From positions 1,364,001-1,428,000 of the forward strand of contig NZ_CP151996.1 in assembly GCF_038593855.1 (NCBI RefSeq): 64,000 bases of DNA, given 5' to 3'. Every line of letters begins with the position of its first letter. The stretch's first letter is position 1. The stretch comes from Lysinibacillus sp. FSL M8-0337. GTDB lineage: Bacteria > Bacillota > Bacilli > Bacillales_A > Planococcaceae. The notes beneath the pieces are model-generated. The model saw only the letters and a list, made by a program, of their open reading frames with translations, was not told the DNA's origin and did not search any database. Both the position numbers and the translations under genes were made by a program. This document shows, in pieces, positions 24,711 through 33,313 of this stretch.

Positions 24711-25583
24711 TTATTTTTTTATATCTTTCGTCCATTCAGCAACTTTATCTGGGTTATCTTTAATCCATTGTTTTGCTGCATCTTTGGGGTCATCACCATT
24801 TAAAATATTTAGCATAACAGACTCTAAATCTTCTGATGTCCAGTGGAAGTTATCTAATACAGTATAAACATCGGGCTGGTCTTCTTTTAAACCTTTGCGA
24901 ACAAATGTATTAATCGTTTCTTCTCCACCATAAACACCTTTTGGATCTTCTAAATACTTCAGATCATATTTGGCAAATTTCCAGTGAGGTGACCAACCTG
25001 TAACGATAATTTCTTCCTTATTTTTAATTGCTTTTGATAGTGCCGTTGTCATCGCACCTGAAGATGAAGTTAAGAAGTTCCAATCAGAAAGATTATCATA
25101 TTCTTCTAACGCTTTTTCAGTTGCTGCCGTAATTCCAGCACCTGGCTCGATACCTGTAATCGTATGGTCTGCTTCATTTGTTAAATCTTCAATAGAATTA
25201 GCATCCATGTAACTTGGTACGACTAAACCAATTTTCGCACCTGCTAAGTTTTCGCCAAGTTCATCTAAGTCACTTTTATATTTTTCATATTGTGATCCAT
25301 GTGTATGTGGTAACCATGCAGCGACCATGCCATCTGCTTCCCCTTTAGAAACAGCTTCCCACATAATAGCGTTATCAAGTGGGGTTAAAGTAACATCATA
25401 CCCTAAATCTTCTAAAACTTGACCGACAACGTTTGTCGAAGCGATTTCAGTATCCCATTCTACGTAGGCTAAATTAACATCTTTTGCATCTTCTTTTTTA
25501 GTCGAATCACCCTCGTTACAAGCGGCTAGTAAAAAGCTTAGCCCTAAAGCCATCCCTAATTTTGATAATGTTTTGAGTTTCAT
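24711..25583 (-). CDS. opuAC: glycine betaine ABC transporter, substrate-binding lipoprotein
   Basis: 290 residues. A lipobox LLAAC (Cys about residue 22) anchors it outside the membrane. The rest is an OpuAC/ProX-type binding domain: NLAYVEWDTEIASTNVVGQVLEDLGYDV, ADGMVAAWLPHTH, VTGWSPHWKFAKYDLKYLEDP, with the Trp residues expected to cage the quaternary ammonium of glycine betaine. It is the last gene of the opuA operon and takes up betaine as an osmoprotectant. RBS AAGGAAG before the ATG. Confidence 0.93.
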   Translation of the reverse strand: MKLKTLSKLGMALGLSFLLAACNEGDSTKKEDAKDVNLAYVEWDTEIASTNVVGQVLEDLGYDVTLTPLDNAIMWEAVSKGEADGMVAAWLPHTHGSQYEKYKSDLDELGENLAGAKIGLVVPSYMDANSIEDLTNEADHTITGIEPGAGITAATEKALEEYDNLSDWNFLTSSSGAMTTALSKAIKNKEEIIVTGWSPHWKFAKYDLKYLEDPKGVYGGEETINTFVRKGLKEDQPDVYTVLDNFHWTSEDLESVMLNILNGDDPKDAAKQWIKDNPDKVAEWTKDIKK

Positions 25584-25668
25584 TCAAATCTTCCTTTCTA
25601 CTCTACGTTTTTAGCATTTTAGTTGCATAATGCGATTGTAACTTGCTAATAAATGCCTAAATGCTCTA

Positions 25669-26523
25669 TTACAGTTCTTTTTTTCGATTAAAGCTTTGAG
25701 TTAAGCGATCGATAATAATCGCGAAAATCACGAGCCCTAAACCAGCAACAAATCCATTACCGACTTGTGTACGTTGCAATGCTGTTAATACTTCACGACC
25801 AAGTCCTGGTGCCCCAATCATCGACGCGATAACAACCATTGATAGAGATAACATAACCGTTTGGTTAATACCGGCCATAATGGTTGATTTGGCAAGTGGA
25901 ATTTCTACTTTAAATAATTTTTGTGCTGCGGTACTGCCGTATGAATCAGCGGCTTCTACTAATTCTTTTGGTACTTGTCTAATTCCTAAATTCGTCATAC
26001 GTACAGTAGGGGGCAATGCAAAAATAACGGATGCAAATACACCAGGTACAATGCCAATGCCGAAAAAGGCAACTGCGGGGATTAAATATACGAAGCCAGG
26101 CATCGTTTGCATAAAGTCAAGAATTGGTTTAATAATATTTTCAGCAACGCTTGACTTGGACATTAAAATACCAAGAGGGATACCGAAGATGATAGAAATG
26201 ATACTAGAGAATAATACGAGTGTTGTCGTTTCCATCAAGTGATCCCATAAACCTTGATTGTAAATAAATAACAGACCTATTAGTGTAAAGCTTGCAAGCC
26301 CCAATTTTTTGCCTACAGCGAAAAATGCTAAAATCACGACAAGTAAAATAAGAATAATAGCGGGAATGCTAATTAATAAATCCGTGACCTGGTTCATGAG
26401 TAGTTTTCCGTATTTTTGTATCACATCGAAGAATGCTGAAAAATTACTCGTCAACCAGTCCATGGCTGATTCTACCCATGGGGCAAGTGGTAAGGTTGGA
26501 ATATTATCTAAAAAATTATTCAT
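25669..26523 (-). CDS. opuAB: glycine betaine ABC transporter, permease
   Basis: 284-residue inner-membrane permease with about seven TM helices and the BPD_transp_1 EAA loop ([23 protein letters not shown]), typical of ProW/OpuAB. The N-terminal amphipathic region and [24 protein letters not shown] match OpuAB. It overlaps the end of opuAA by 8 bp and is followed 85 bp later by opuAC. RBS GAGGAGG before the ATG. Confidence 0.93.
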   Translation of the reverse strand: MNNFLDNIPTLPLAPWVESAMDWLTSNFSAFFDVIQKYGKLLMNQVTDLLISIPAIILILLVVILAFFAVGKKLGLASFTLIGLLFIYNQGLWDHLMETTTLVLFSSIISIIFGIPLGILMSKSSVAENIIKPILDFMQTMPGFVYLIPAVAFFGIGIVPGVFASVIFALPPTVRMTNLGIRQVPKELVEAADSYGSTAAQKLFKVEIPLAKSTIMAGINQTVMLSLSMVVIASMIGAPGLGREVLTALQRTQVGNGFVAGLGLVIFAIIIDRLTQSFNRKKEL

Positions 26524-27715
26524 GTGTTACGTCCTCCTCAGTGCATGTTGAAAGTGCTTCGATAACCACGCCACGGATAAGCACACCGAGTAAACGTTCG
26601 TCTTTCACAACTGCAATAGGAGTAGGGGAGTTATGAATCATGCCTAAAATATCCTGTAAAAGCATATCTGGAGGAACGGTTAACATTTCGGATTGAACAA
26701 TCGAATGTACTGTTTGTTCCTGTTTTTTAGCGGCCGCTAGTGCATCATCAGCAGTTATAAATCCTTTCAAATGTCTGTTTTTGTCAACAGCAATTAGTAA
26801 ACTAACAGCTTCTTGACGCATTCTTTTCAGTGCAACTGTAGGTCCATCAAGGTCAACGTTGACATATACTGGTCGAACCATTACGTTTTCAGCTGTTAAT
26901 ACTTTAGAGCGATCAACATCTTCAACAAATGTTTTTACATATTCATTTGCTGGATTCGTTAAAATTTCTTCACCAGTCCCAATTTGAATAATCGAACCGT
27001 CCTTCATTATGGCTATACGGTCACCAATGCGTAGTGCCTCATTTAAATCATGAGTAATAAATAAAATTGTTTTTTTCAACGTACGCTGTAAATCTAGTAA
27101 TTCATCTTGCATTTCTTTCCGAATTAAAGGATCGAGCGCGGAAAATGCTTCATCCATCAATAAAATTTCTGGATCGTTTGCGAGTGCTCGTGCTAAACCA
27201 ACACGTTGTTGCATCCCGCCTGATAATTGGTTTGGATACTGGTCTTTATAGGCAAGTAAGCCTGCGTTTGCTAAAGCCTGTTCTGCTTTAGCTTTGCGCT
27301 CTTCTTTAGAGATACCTCGTATTTCAAGACCATACTCGGTATTTTGTAGAAGTGTACGGTGAGGGAATAAACCGAAGTTTTGAAAAACCATACTCATTTT
27401 GCTTCTTCTAGCGGTTCGTAAGCTTTCTTTTCCCATTTTAGAAATATTTTCGCCATCAATATAAATATTGCCACTCGTTGGTTCGATAAGACGATTCAAC
27501 AGTCGAATAAGCGTTGATTTCCCGCTACCAGACAAACCCATAATAACGAAAATTTCTCCTTCATTGACGGTAAAGCTAGCATCATAAACACCAACCGTTG
27601 CACCTGTTTCTTTTAAAATATCTGTCTTGCTTTTTTGTTGTTTGACGAGTTCCAAAGCTTGAGGAATATGCTTACCAAAAACTTTAGAAACATGTTCTAC
27701 TTTTATTTTTTCCAT
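26516..27715 (-). CDS. opuAA: glycine betaine ABC transporter, ATPase with CBS domains
   Basis: 399 residues. It has Walker [13 protein letters not shown], the signature [15 protein letters not shown], Walker [16 protein letters not shown] and the H-loop [10 protein letters not shown]. It starts with the OpuAA/ProV N-terminus [15 protein letters not shown]. The C-terminal 115 residues hold paired CBS modules, which in OpuA sense ionic strength and can bind c-di-AMP. I chose the ATG at 27715 (AAGGAG 7 nt ahead) over the upstream ATG at 27745. First gene of the operon; its promoter is overlapped by a BusR-like operator. Confidence 0.95.
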   Translation of the reverse strand: MEKIKVEHVSKVFGKHIPQALELVKQQKSKTDILKETGATVGVYDASFTVNEGEIFVIMGLSGSGKSTLIRLLNRLIEPTSGNIYIDGENISKMGKESLRTARRSKMSMVFQNFGLFPHRTLLQNTEYGLEIRGISKEERKAKAEQALANAGLLAYKDQYPNQLSGGMQQRVGLARALANDPEILLMDEAFSALDPLIRKEMQDELLDLQRTLKKTILFITHDLNEALRIGDRIAIMKDGSIIQIGTGEEILTNPANEYVKTFVEDVDRSKVLTAENVMVRPVYVNVDLDGPTVALKRMRQEAVSLLIAVDKNRHLKGFITADDALAAAKKQEQTVHSIVQSEMLTVPPDMLLQDILGMIHNSPTPIAVVKDERLLGVLIRGVVIEALSTCTEEDVTHE

Positions 27716-27870
27716 AGAACCGCTCCTTTCAAAAACTAATCCCACTTACAAATATACAGTGAGATACAACCTCAATTAGTAGAGTGAGAATGTAGTTACT
27801 TTAAAAACAAATCCGTGGGCGAATTGTTTTATTTTAAACTATTTGAGGATAATGAAAACCAAAAATGAAC

Positions 27871-27913
27871 AAGTAACAACTTAACATTAACAAAGAGTTG
27901 TTACTTTTGTCAA
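27871..27913 (-). promoter_or_regulatory. opuA promoter with palindromic BusR-type operator
   Basis: Minus-strand -35 TTGACA (plus 27908-27913) and weak -10 TTAATG (27885-27890) with a 17-bp spacer. A perfect 11-bp inverted repeat (AAGTAACAACT at 27871-27881, AGTTGTTACTT at 27896-27906) has one arm in the spacer and the other just past the -10, so a bound protein would block RNA polymerase. A further GTTACT half-site lies at 27795-27800. Confidence 0.65.
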
Positions 27914-27928
27914 ATTGATAAATGAGAA

Positions 27929-27972
27929 AAAATCCGCATAAACGCTGTTATATCAGCGCTTATGCGGATTTT
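27929..27972 (-). terminator. terminator of busR
   Basis: Long stem AAAATCCGCATAA with TTATGCGGATTTT, extended inward by CGCTG/CAGCG, followed on the minus strand by T6. It separates busR from the opuA promoter. Confidence 0.85.
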
Positions 27973-28627
27973 AATTTGGATATAAAAAGCTCTGCACGCG
28001 GCCTAAGCTTTCATCATTACCGATAAAGTAAATAATATCTCCTTCTTCAATTGAAGCGTAAGGTCCCGGTGAAAGTAATAATTCATTGCCACGACGGATA
28101 CCAACAATCGTGCTAGATGTATTTTGCCAAAAATTTAATTCTTGCAATGTATGATGGATACACGGACTATCAGCAGTCATTTCAATTTGATATGGAATAA
28201 AAGGATTAACGGAACGGAAATGTTCAGTGCGACTAATTAGTTGTTTTGTTTTTTCCTGTAAATGCAACAATTCCTGCTGTTGTTTTTGAATACTGATCAA
28301 CAGCTCATTTTGTAATTCATGAACAGATTGAACATCTTGGAACTGTCGGACAAAGCGCGCTGCCATTTCATACGATTTAATGATGACACCGCTACCTTTG
28401 GAAGCTTCGACAATTTCTAAATCTTGCAAAACGGCTATCGCTCTTCTTGCCGTTTCAGCCGATACATTGTATTGGCTAGCCAACGAAGATCTTGCATAAA
28501 TTTTATCGCCAATTTGATATTTTTTTTCTACAATTTTTGAAGCAAGGTCTACCGCTATTTGCTGGTATTTTGGTTGCTTTACTTGAACATTTTTTTCTAA
28601 GTTCATGCTTAAACTTCCTTTCGTCAT
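27971..28627 (-). CDS. busR: GntR-type regulator with RCK_C domain (BusR-like, c-di-AMP responsive)
   Basis: 218 residues in BusR order: an N-terminal GntR winged helix (YQQIAVDLASKIVEKKYQIGDKIYARSSLASQYNVSAETARRAIAVLQ, about 20-80), a central coiled coil (about 100-140, Gln/Leu/Lys-rich) and a C-terminal RCK_C/TrkA_C domain (about 145-218, with IVGIRRGNELLLSPGPYASIEEGDIIYFIG). In streptococci and lactococci BusR uses the RCK_C domain to bind c-di-AMP and then represses betaine uptake. Here it lies directly upstream of opuA in the same direction, and a palindrome overlaps the opuA promoter. Start could also be the ATG at 28606 with AAAGGAAG ahead. Confidence 0.85.
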   Translation of the reverse strand: MTKGSLSMNLEKNVQVKQPKYQQIAVDLASKIVEKKYQIGDKIYARSSLASQYNVSAETARRAIAVLQDLEIVEASKGSGVIIKSYEMAARFVRQFQDVQSVHELQNELLISIQKQQQELLHLQEKTKQLISRTEHFRSVNPFIPYQIEMTADSPCIHHTLQELNFWQNTSSTIVGIRRGNELLLSPGPYASIEEGDIIYFIGNDESLGRVQSFLYPN

Positions 28628-28879
28628 AACAAACCTACCTTCGCTTATTATAGACTAGCCTGCACAGAAAAAATAGCACCTCCATAAGCTATTAGTATAG
28701 GTTCTAAGCATCATTTAACAGCTTTCTATTCAAATATGATATTTTAGTAGAAAAGAGCTGTTGTTTGACAGTTTTAAGTTATTATTATAAACTAAGTTAC
28801 GTTAAGTAAGTTAAATGAAATGAAGTGTTTAGTTAGTAAATATAACCTAAATGTTTAGCATAGAAAGTTGGCGATAAAT

Positions 28880-29611
28880 ATGACAATTACTACTAAAGTA
28901 GTGGATATAGTGAAGGACAAAATGACAATTGTAAAGCATTCAGAAACTGAAAATATTTGTCTTGTAGGTCCCGTGAAATTACCTGTTAAGCAAGGTGAAT
29001 TTTCAGCGACATTCCAATGGTATAACTGGGTAAAAGTTGATAGCAATCTATCAAAAGAAGAAATAATTGACGGGCTAGCAACAGCAAATTTAGCATTTTC
29101 TCAGCAATCGTCCGTACTTGTTTATGGGGATTTTACAAATGAGGAAGATGTTTTAATTCGTATGCATAGCATCTGTCATACAGGCGATATCTTTGGAAGT
29201 CAACGCTGTGACTGTGGCTACCAATTACATGAATCTATGAAAATGATTGCAGAGCATGGTTGCGGTGCGATTTTCTATTTAGCAGACCATGAAGGGCGTG
29301 GCATCGGTTTATTTTCTAAATCGCTTGCTTATTTACTACAAGAAGAAGGTTTAGATACAGTAGAAGCGAATCATGCACTGGGCTTCCAAGATGATACGCG
29401 CTCTTATGAAGAGGCGATTACGGTTTTAACGGCTCTTCGTTCAAAGCCTGTAACACTAATTACGAACAATCCGAAAAAGCTAGCTGCTTTACAGATGCAC
29501 GGTCTAACAGCAGATGGACATATCCCGTTATGGGGTGGGGTAACAGAGACAAACCGCTTTTATTTAGATACAAAAGTTGAAAAATCTGGTCATATCCGTG
29601 ACATGAAGTAA
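28880..29611 (+). CDS. ribA: GTP cyclohydrolase II (RibA-type)
   Basis: 243 residues, monofunctional (no RibB domain). It opens the guanine ring of GTP, releasing formate, to give the 2,5-diaminopyrimidinone phosphate. The zinc site is visible as CHTGDIFGSQRCDC (Cys-X10-Cys-X-Cys), and the catalytic DHEGRGIGLFSK motif follows; C-terminal LITNNPKKLAALQMHGL is also typical. It heads a cluster with ribD, a flavoprotein monooxygenase and a pyrimidine nucleotidase, without ribE/ribH and without an FMN riboswitch upstream, so it probably serves something other than bulk riboflavin synthesis. Start ATG 28880 or TTG 28868; the RBS is weak for both. Confidence 0.88.
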   Translation: MTITTKVVDIVKDKMTIVKHSETENICLVGPVKLPVKQGEFSATFQWYNWVKVDSNLSKEEIIDGLATANLAFSQQSSVLVYGDFTNEEDVLIRMHSICHTGDIFGSQRCDCGYQLHESMKMIAEHGCGAIFYLADHEGRGIGLFSKSLAYLLQEEGLDTVEANHALGFQDDTRSYEEAITVLTALRSKPVTLITNNPKKLAALQMHGLTADGHIPLWGGVTETNRFYLDTKVEKSGHIRDMK

Positions 29612-29626
29612 GTGGAGGGTGTAAAG

Positions 29627-30736
29627 ATGACGACAGATGAAAAATATATGCAATTGGCATTAGATTTGGCGGCGAGTGCAAGAGGGAATACGAACCCAAA
29701 TCCTCTTGTAGGTGCTGTTATTGTAAAAGATGGTGTTATTGTAGGCACTGGTTTGCATCGTAAAGCAGGGGAGCCTCATGCGGAAGTGCATGCCTTTCGT
29801 ATGGCGGGAGAGCACGCTAAAGGTGCTACTCTTTATGTTACGCTTGAGCCATGCTCGCATTTTGGTAAAACGCCACCTTGTGCTAATTTAGTCAAAGAAT
29901 CAGAAGTGAGTCGAGTTGTAGTAGCGATGCAGGACCCGAATCCAGCTGTAGCAGGCAAAGGTATACAATTGCTACGTGATGCAGGCATTGAGGTAGAGGT
30001 AGGTGTACTAGAAGAACAATCTCGCCGTTTAAACGAACGTTTTATACACAATATGCTTACTAAACGTCCATTTGTTATTTCAAAATATGCTATGACGTTG
30101 GATGGCAAAATTGCAGCGCATACAGGGCATTCCAAATGGGTAACGGGTGCAGAAGCTCGGGAAGATGTGCACCATATTCGTCATGAAGTAGATGCAATAT
30201 TAGTCGGCGTTGGAACAGTGATTGCAGATAATCCATCTTTAACGACGAGATTAAACAATCGACAGGGTAAGAATCCTATACGAATAATCATGGATAGCTA
30301 TCTTCGTACACCAGCACATGCAAATGTATTAAATGTAGAAGAAGCGCAAACGATTATTGTCTGCAGTGAGGAAGTCAAACAAGAGCAAATTAGCATTTTT
30401 GAGGCAAAAGGTGTTACGGTCCTTCCTGTCCGAAGAGATAGTGAGGGTTTGCATATTAATGATATGTTAGAAAAACTTTATGCACTTGGTATTACAGATA
30501 TTTTAGTGGAAGGTGGTAGCGCAATTAATGCCTCATTTTTACAAAGTGCTGCCATTGATAAATACGTCATCTATGTAGCACCTAAAGTTTTAGGTGGTCG
30601 TCTATCATTAACACCAATCGCTGGTTACAATGCAGCAACGATGGATGAAGCATGGGATGTTGAATTTGATTCATTTAAAAAGTTAGGGCAAGATTTACGC
30701 ATTATTGCTTATCCGAAAAAAGGTGAAGGAAAGTGA
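29627..30736 (+). CDS. ribD: bifunctional pyrimidine deaminase/reductase (RibD-type)
   Basis: 369 residues. The deaminase domain (about 1-145) has the zinc motif HAE in EPHAEVHAF and EPCSHFGKTPPC; the reductase domain (about 146-365) has KYAMTLDGKIAA, GVGTVIADNPSLT and ILVEGGSAINASFL. Together they convert the GTP cyclohydrolase II product to 5-amino-6-ribitylamino-uracil phosphate. The ATG at 29627 follows GTGGAGGG; the stop overlaps the next gene start by 4 bp. Both active sites look intact. The pairing with a monooxygenase rather than with ribE/ribH is unusual. Confidence 0.9.
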   Translation: MTTDEKYMQLALDLAASARGNTNPNPLVGAVIVKDGVIVGTGLHRKAGEPHAEVHAFRMAGEHAKGATLYVTLEPCSHFGKTPPCANLVKESEVSRVVVAMQDPNPAVAGKGIQLLRDAGIEVEVGVLEEQSRRLNERFIHNMLTKRPFVISKYAMTLDGKIAAHTGHSKWVTGAEAREDVHHIRHEVDAILVGVGTVIADNPSLTTRLNNRQGKNPIRIIMDSYLRTPAHANVLNVEEAQTIIVCSEEVKQEQISIFEAKGVTVLPVRRDSEGLHINDMLEKLYALGITDILVEGGSAINASFLQSAAIDKYVIYVAPKVLGGRLSLTPIAGYNAATMDEAWDVEFDSFKKLGQDLRIIAYPKKGEGK

Positions 30737-31818
30737 ATTATCATGCGGATGTTTGTATTGTCGGAGCTGGACCAGCTGGTGCACTTCTTGCGCATTTGCT
30801 AGTTAAAAAGGGTCTATCCGTCATACTATTGGAACAAAACGCAACACTCGGGCAGGCATTTCGTGGTGAGCATTTAAACGAAGAGGGTGAGGCGGTTCTC
30901 AAAAAGCATTTTCTTTTTGAAGCGGTTGAAGCACTTGGTTTATTACGAATGGAAAAATTAGAATATTATGCGAAGGGCGAAGTCATTAAAACGATTGTTC
31001 CAGATCCAATTATAGGGCATTTAGGTATTCACGTGCCTCAAGCTCATTTGCTTAAGGGAATACTTCAACAAACAGTTCACTTTCAAAACTTTAAGTGTTT
31101 CTTGCATACTAAAGTGACAACACTTTTGACGGATACTTCAGGGCGATATATCGGTGTTGTGGCAACAAAGAACGATGAAACAATTGAAATCAAGAGTCAG
31201 CTTATTATAGGAGCGGATGGTCGATACTCGACTATTCGAAAACGAGCGCATATTGCTAGCCAAAAACAGAAACATGGTTTTGATTTACTGTGGGCGAAAA
31301 TTCCAGCACCTCAAGATTGGGAGCCAGCTATTAAAATGGCATTAATTGATGAAAAACAATTGTCGCTATTCTCCCAGACTGGAGGCTTTATTCAAATTGG
31401 TTGGAATATTGAACAAGGAAATTTTGCGCAACTTAGAAAGCAGCCATTTACACCGTTTATTCACAAGCTGATTGAGGCCTTTCCACAGCTAGATGATATT
31501 GTTACACGCCGTATTCAATCATGGCAGGACTTTGTGTTACTCGATGTATTTAGTAGTCATTGCGACTGTTGGGGTACAGCAGGACTTGTGCTGTTAGGTG
31601 ATGCTGTTCATACCATGACACCTACTGGCGCATTCGGCTTAAATAGCGCGCTAAAAGATGCAGATTGTCTCGCATCCTTACTAAACAAAGAAGCAATTAG
31701 ACAATTTAATGTGCGAGATTTTCAACAAATGCGAGCACAGGCTATTGAAGAAGTATTAGCGCAGCAAATTGAAAAAGAACAGACTTTTGCCTTTCACTTC
31801 ATCGATAGGGCATCTTGA
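30733..31818 (+). CDS. FAD-dependent monooxygenase (PHBH/aromatic hydroxylase family)
   Basis: 361 residues of the group A flavoprotein monooxygenases. The N-terminal FAD-binding fold reads DVCIVGAGPAGALLAHLLVKKGLSVILLEQ; IIGADGRYSTIRK is the DG motif and LVLLGDAVHTMTPTGAFGLNSALKDA is the GD motif. It hydroxylates an aromatic or heteroaromatic ring using NAD(P)H and oxygen. The GTG start overlaps the ribD stop by 4 bp (GTGA), so the two proteins are translationally coupled and very likely act in one pathway; a ring hydroxylation of a RibD-derived pyrimidine is my inference. No close named homologue recognised. Confidence 0.85.
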   Translation: MNYHADVCIVGAGPAGALLAHLLVKKGLSVILLEQNATLGQAFRGEHLNEEGEAVLKKHFLFEAVEALGLLRMEKLEYYAKGEVIKTIVPDPIIGHLGIHVPQAHLLKGILQQTVHFQNFKCFLHTKVTTLLTDTSGRYIGVVATKNDETIEIKSQLIIGADGRYSTIRKRAHIASQKQKHGFDLLWAKIPAPQDWEPAIKMALIDEKQLSLFSQTGGFIQIGWNIEQGNFAQLRKQPFTPFIHKLIEAFPQLDDIVTRRIQSWQDFVLLDVFSSHCDCWGTAGLVLLGDAVHTMTPTGAFGLNSALKDADCLASLLNKEAIRQFNVRDFQQMRAQAIEEVLAQQIEKEQTFAFHFIDRAS

Positions 31819-31834
31819 GGGGAAGAAAACATAG

Positions 31835-32398
31835 ATGAAATTCGGTTTTGATATAGATGACACATTGATCAATTTACGGGCACATGCCTTTTCACTTTAT
31901 AATAAAAAACTAGGTAAAGATATCACACTGGAAGCCTTTCATGCTTTAGAAAGAGTAGAGATTCATGAGCCCTTTGGCTTAACAGATGCAGAAGGCGCCG
32001 CAATGTGGAATAGTTCTTTAGAGGAAATATACTTTACGGATTGTCCAATTTTTGACAAGGCTCTTGAAACGCTACAAACATTACATGAACAGGGGCATGA
32101 AATTTATTATATTACGTCACGTCCGAAGCAATATTGTCAACAAACGCAACAATGGATGAAGGCTCAAGGTTTTCCTGTGGAACAGGGGCGTTTCTATTGT
32201 GGTATGCAAGACGTGGAGAAAGTAAATATTATTAAAAAACTTGCATTAGATGTTTATGTAGATGATAAACCAGCCGTATTAGAAACGCTACAAGACATTC
32301 ACACAAAAGTGATATTAAAAAACCAATCATACAACCAGTATGTGAATTTACCTCGAATGCATCATTGGCATGAGTTTTTAAGCAAAATTAATGATTAA
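31835..32398 (+). CDS. HAD-type 5'-nucleotidase (NT5C-like)
   Basis: 187-residue HAD phosphatase of the 5'(3')-deoxyribonucleotidase (NT5C) type. The catalytic motif is FDIDDTLI at the N-terminus; motif II is ITSRP, and the metal-binding motif is VYVDDKPAVLE. It sits 17 bp after the monooxygenase, in the same direction with GAGGGGAAG ahead. Related HAD enzymes supply the missing phosphatase step that removes the phosphate from the RibD product, so its place in this cluster makes chemical sense; it could equally be a general pyrimidine nucleotidase. Confidence 0.8.
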   Translation: MKFGFDIDDTLINLRAHAFSLYNKKLGKDITLEAFHALERVEIHEPFGLTDAEGAAMWNSSLEEIYFTDCPIFDKALETLQTLHEQGHEIYYITSRPKQYCQQTQQWMKAQGFPVEQGRFYCGMQDVEKVNIIKKLALDVYVDDKPAVLETLQDIHTKVILKNQSYNQYVNLPRMHHWHEFLSKIND

Positions 32399-32438
32399 AA
32401 GGATTGGTATAACGGGTTTCGTTGTACCATTCCTTTTT
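32398..32438. terminator. terminator between the rib-like cluster and the IclR gene
   Basis: AAGGATTGGTATAAC with GTTGTACCATTCCTT, followed by T5; lies between convergent transcripts. Confidence 0.75.
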
Positions 32439-32441
32439 GTT

Positions 32442-33209
32442 TTAAAACAGTTGTTTTTCAATATTTGCAGCGACATTTAGAATCGTTGCAATTAAATGAT
32501 TTTCATCGTAATCATTGTAACGGACTTCCGGTATAACGAGTGTGACGGAAGCGATAATTTGATGCGAAGCATTTAATATTGGGGCTGATACAGAACAGGC
32601 GCCGCGCACCCGCTCGCTATTACTTATGGCAAAACGTTGCGCGCGAATTTGTTGTAATTCGTTTAATAGCTGTTCTTTGGAACAAATCGTCTTATCTGTA
32701 ATCGGTTCAAGTGTGATATGTTCTACATAATCTTCAACATTTGGCATAAATGCGAGTAATGTTTTAGAAGATGCACCTGCATAAAGAGGGGAGGTGTCAC
32801 CTACATACATTTTCGTTGATAGAGGGTAGGTAGAATCATAATTTACTATACAGCGCCTTTCTAAGCCGTCGATAATATTCATCGAGACACTTTCACCCAT
32901 TTCTTCATTGAGCTTTTTTAAAATAGGCTCTGCCACAATAATTAGACTGGACTCTTGTTTAACTAGGTTCCCTAAATAGAGCAGTGAATGACCTAATTGG
33001 TAGCGTTTTGTTCCCTCATCTTTATGAAGAAATCCTTCATACACAAAGGTAGAAACAAAACGTTGTAAACTGGAGATGCTAAAACCTGTTTTTTTACTCA
33101 ACTCTGTTAAAGAGAGATTAGGTTCTTCTTTTGTAAATGCTTTTAATACTTTAATCGCTTTGTGCAACGATGACATTGTATAGTTTTTTTCGAAAGTTTC
33201 TTGATTCAT
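32442..33209 (-). CDS. IclR-family transcriptional regulator
   Basis: 255 residues. The winged helix is N-terminal (SLTELSKKTGFSISSLQRFVSTFVYEGFL, about 35-65) and the IclR effector-binding domain follows (about 90-250), with AEPILKKLNEEMGESVSMN, YAGASSKTLLAFMP and RVRGACSVSAPILNASHQIIASV. IclR proteins usually control neighbouring catabolic genes in response to a metabolite. It lies just after the acyl-CoA operon on the same strand, so that operon is the likely target. RBS AGGTGGTG before the ATG. Confidence 0.9.
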   Translation of the reverse strand: MNQETFEKNYTMSSLHKAIKVLKAFTKEEPNLSLTELSKKTGFSISSLQRFVSTFVYEGFLHKDEGTKRYQLGHSLLYLGNLVKQESSLIIVAEPILKKLNEEMGESVSMNIIDGLERRCIVNYDSTYPLSTKMYVGDTSPLYAGASSKTLLAFMPNVEDYVEHITLEPITDKTICSKEQLLNELQQIRAQRFAISNSERVRGACSVSAPILNASHQIIASVTLVIPEVRYNDYDENHLIATILNVAANIEKQLF

Positions 33210-33313
33210 CTTGTCACCACCTACTTACATAAATTTACTTTCGCTTATCGGCTATAACCTTTATCTTCATTAGGGTTGTATGATGATAAAATTATTACTA
33301 TTATAGCGTAAAT

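Noticed and set aside
28628-28879. Possible FMN riboswitch ahead of ribA
   Set aside because: None of the conserved RFN-element segments (such as AGGGGACAGG-like strings) is present.
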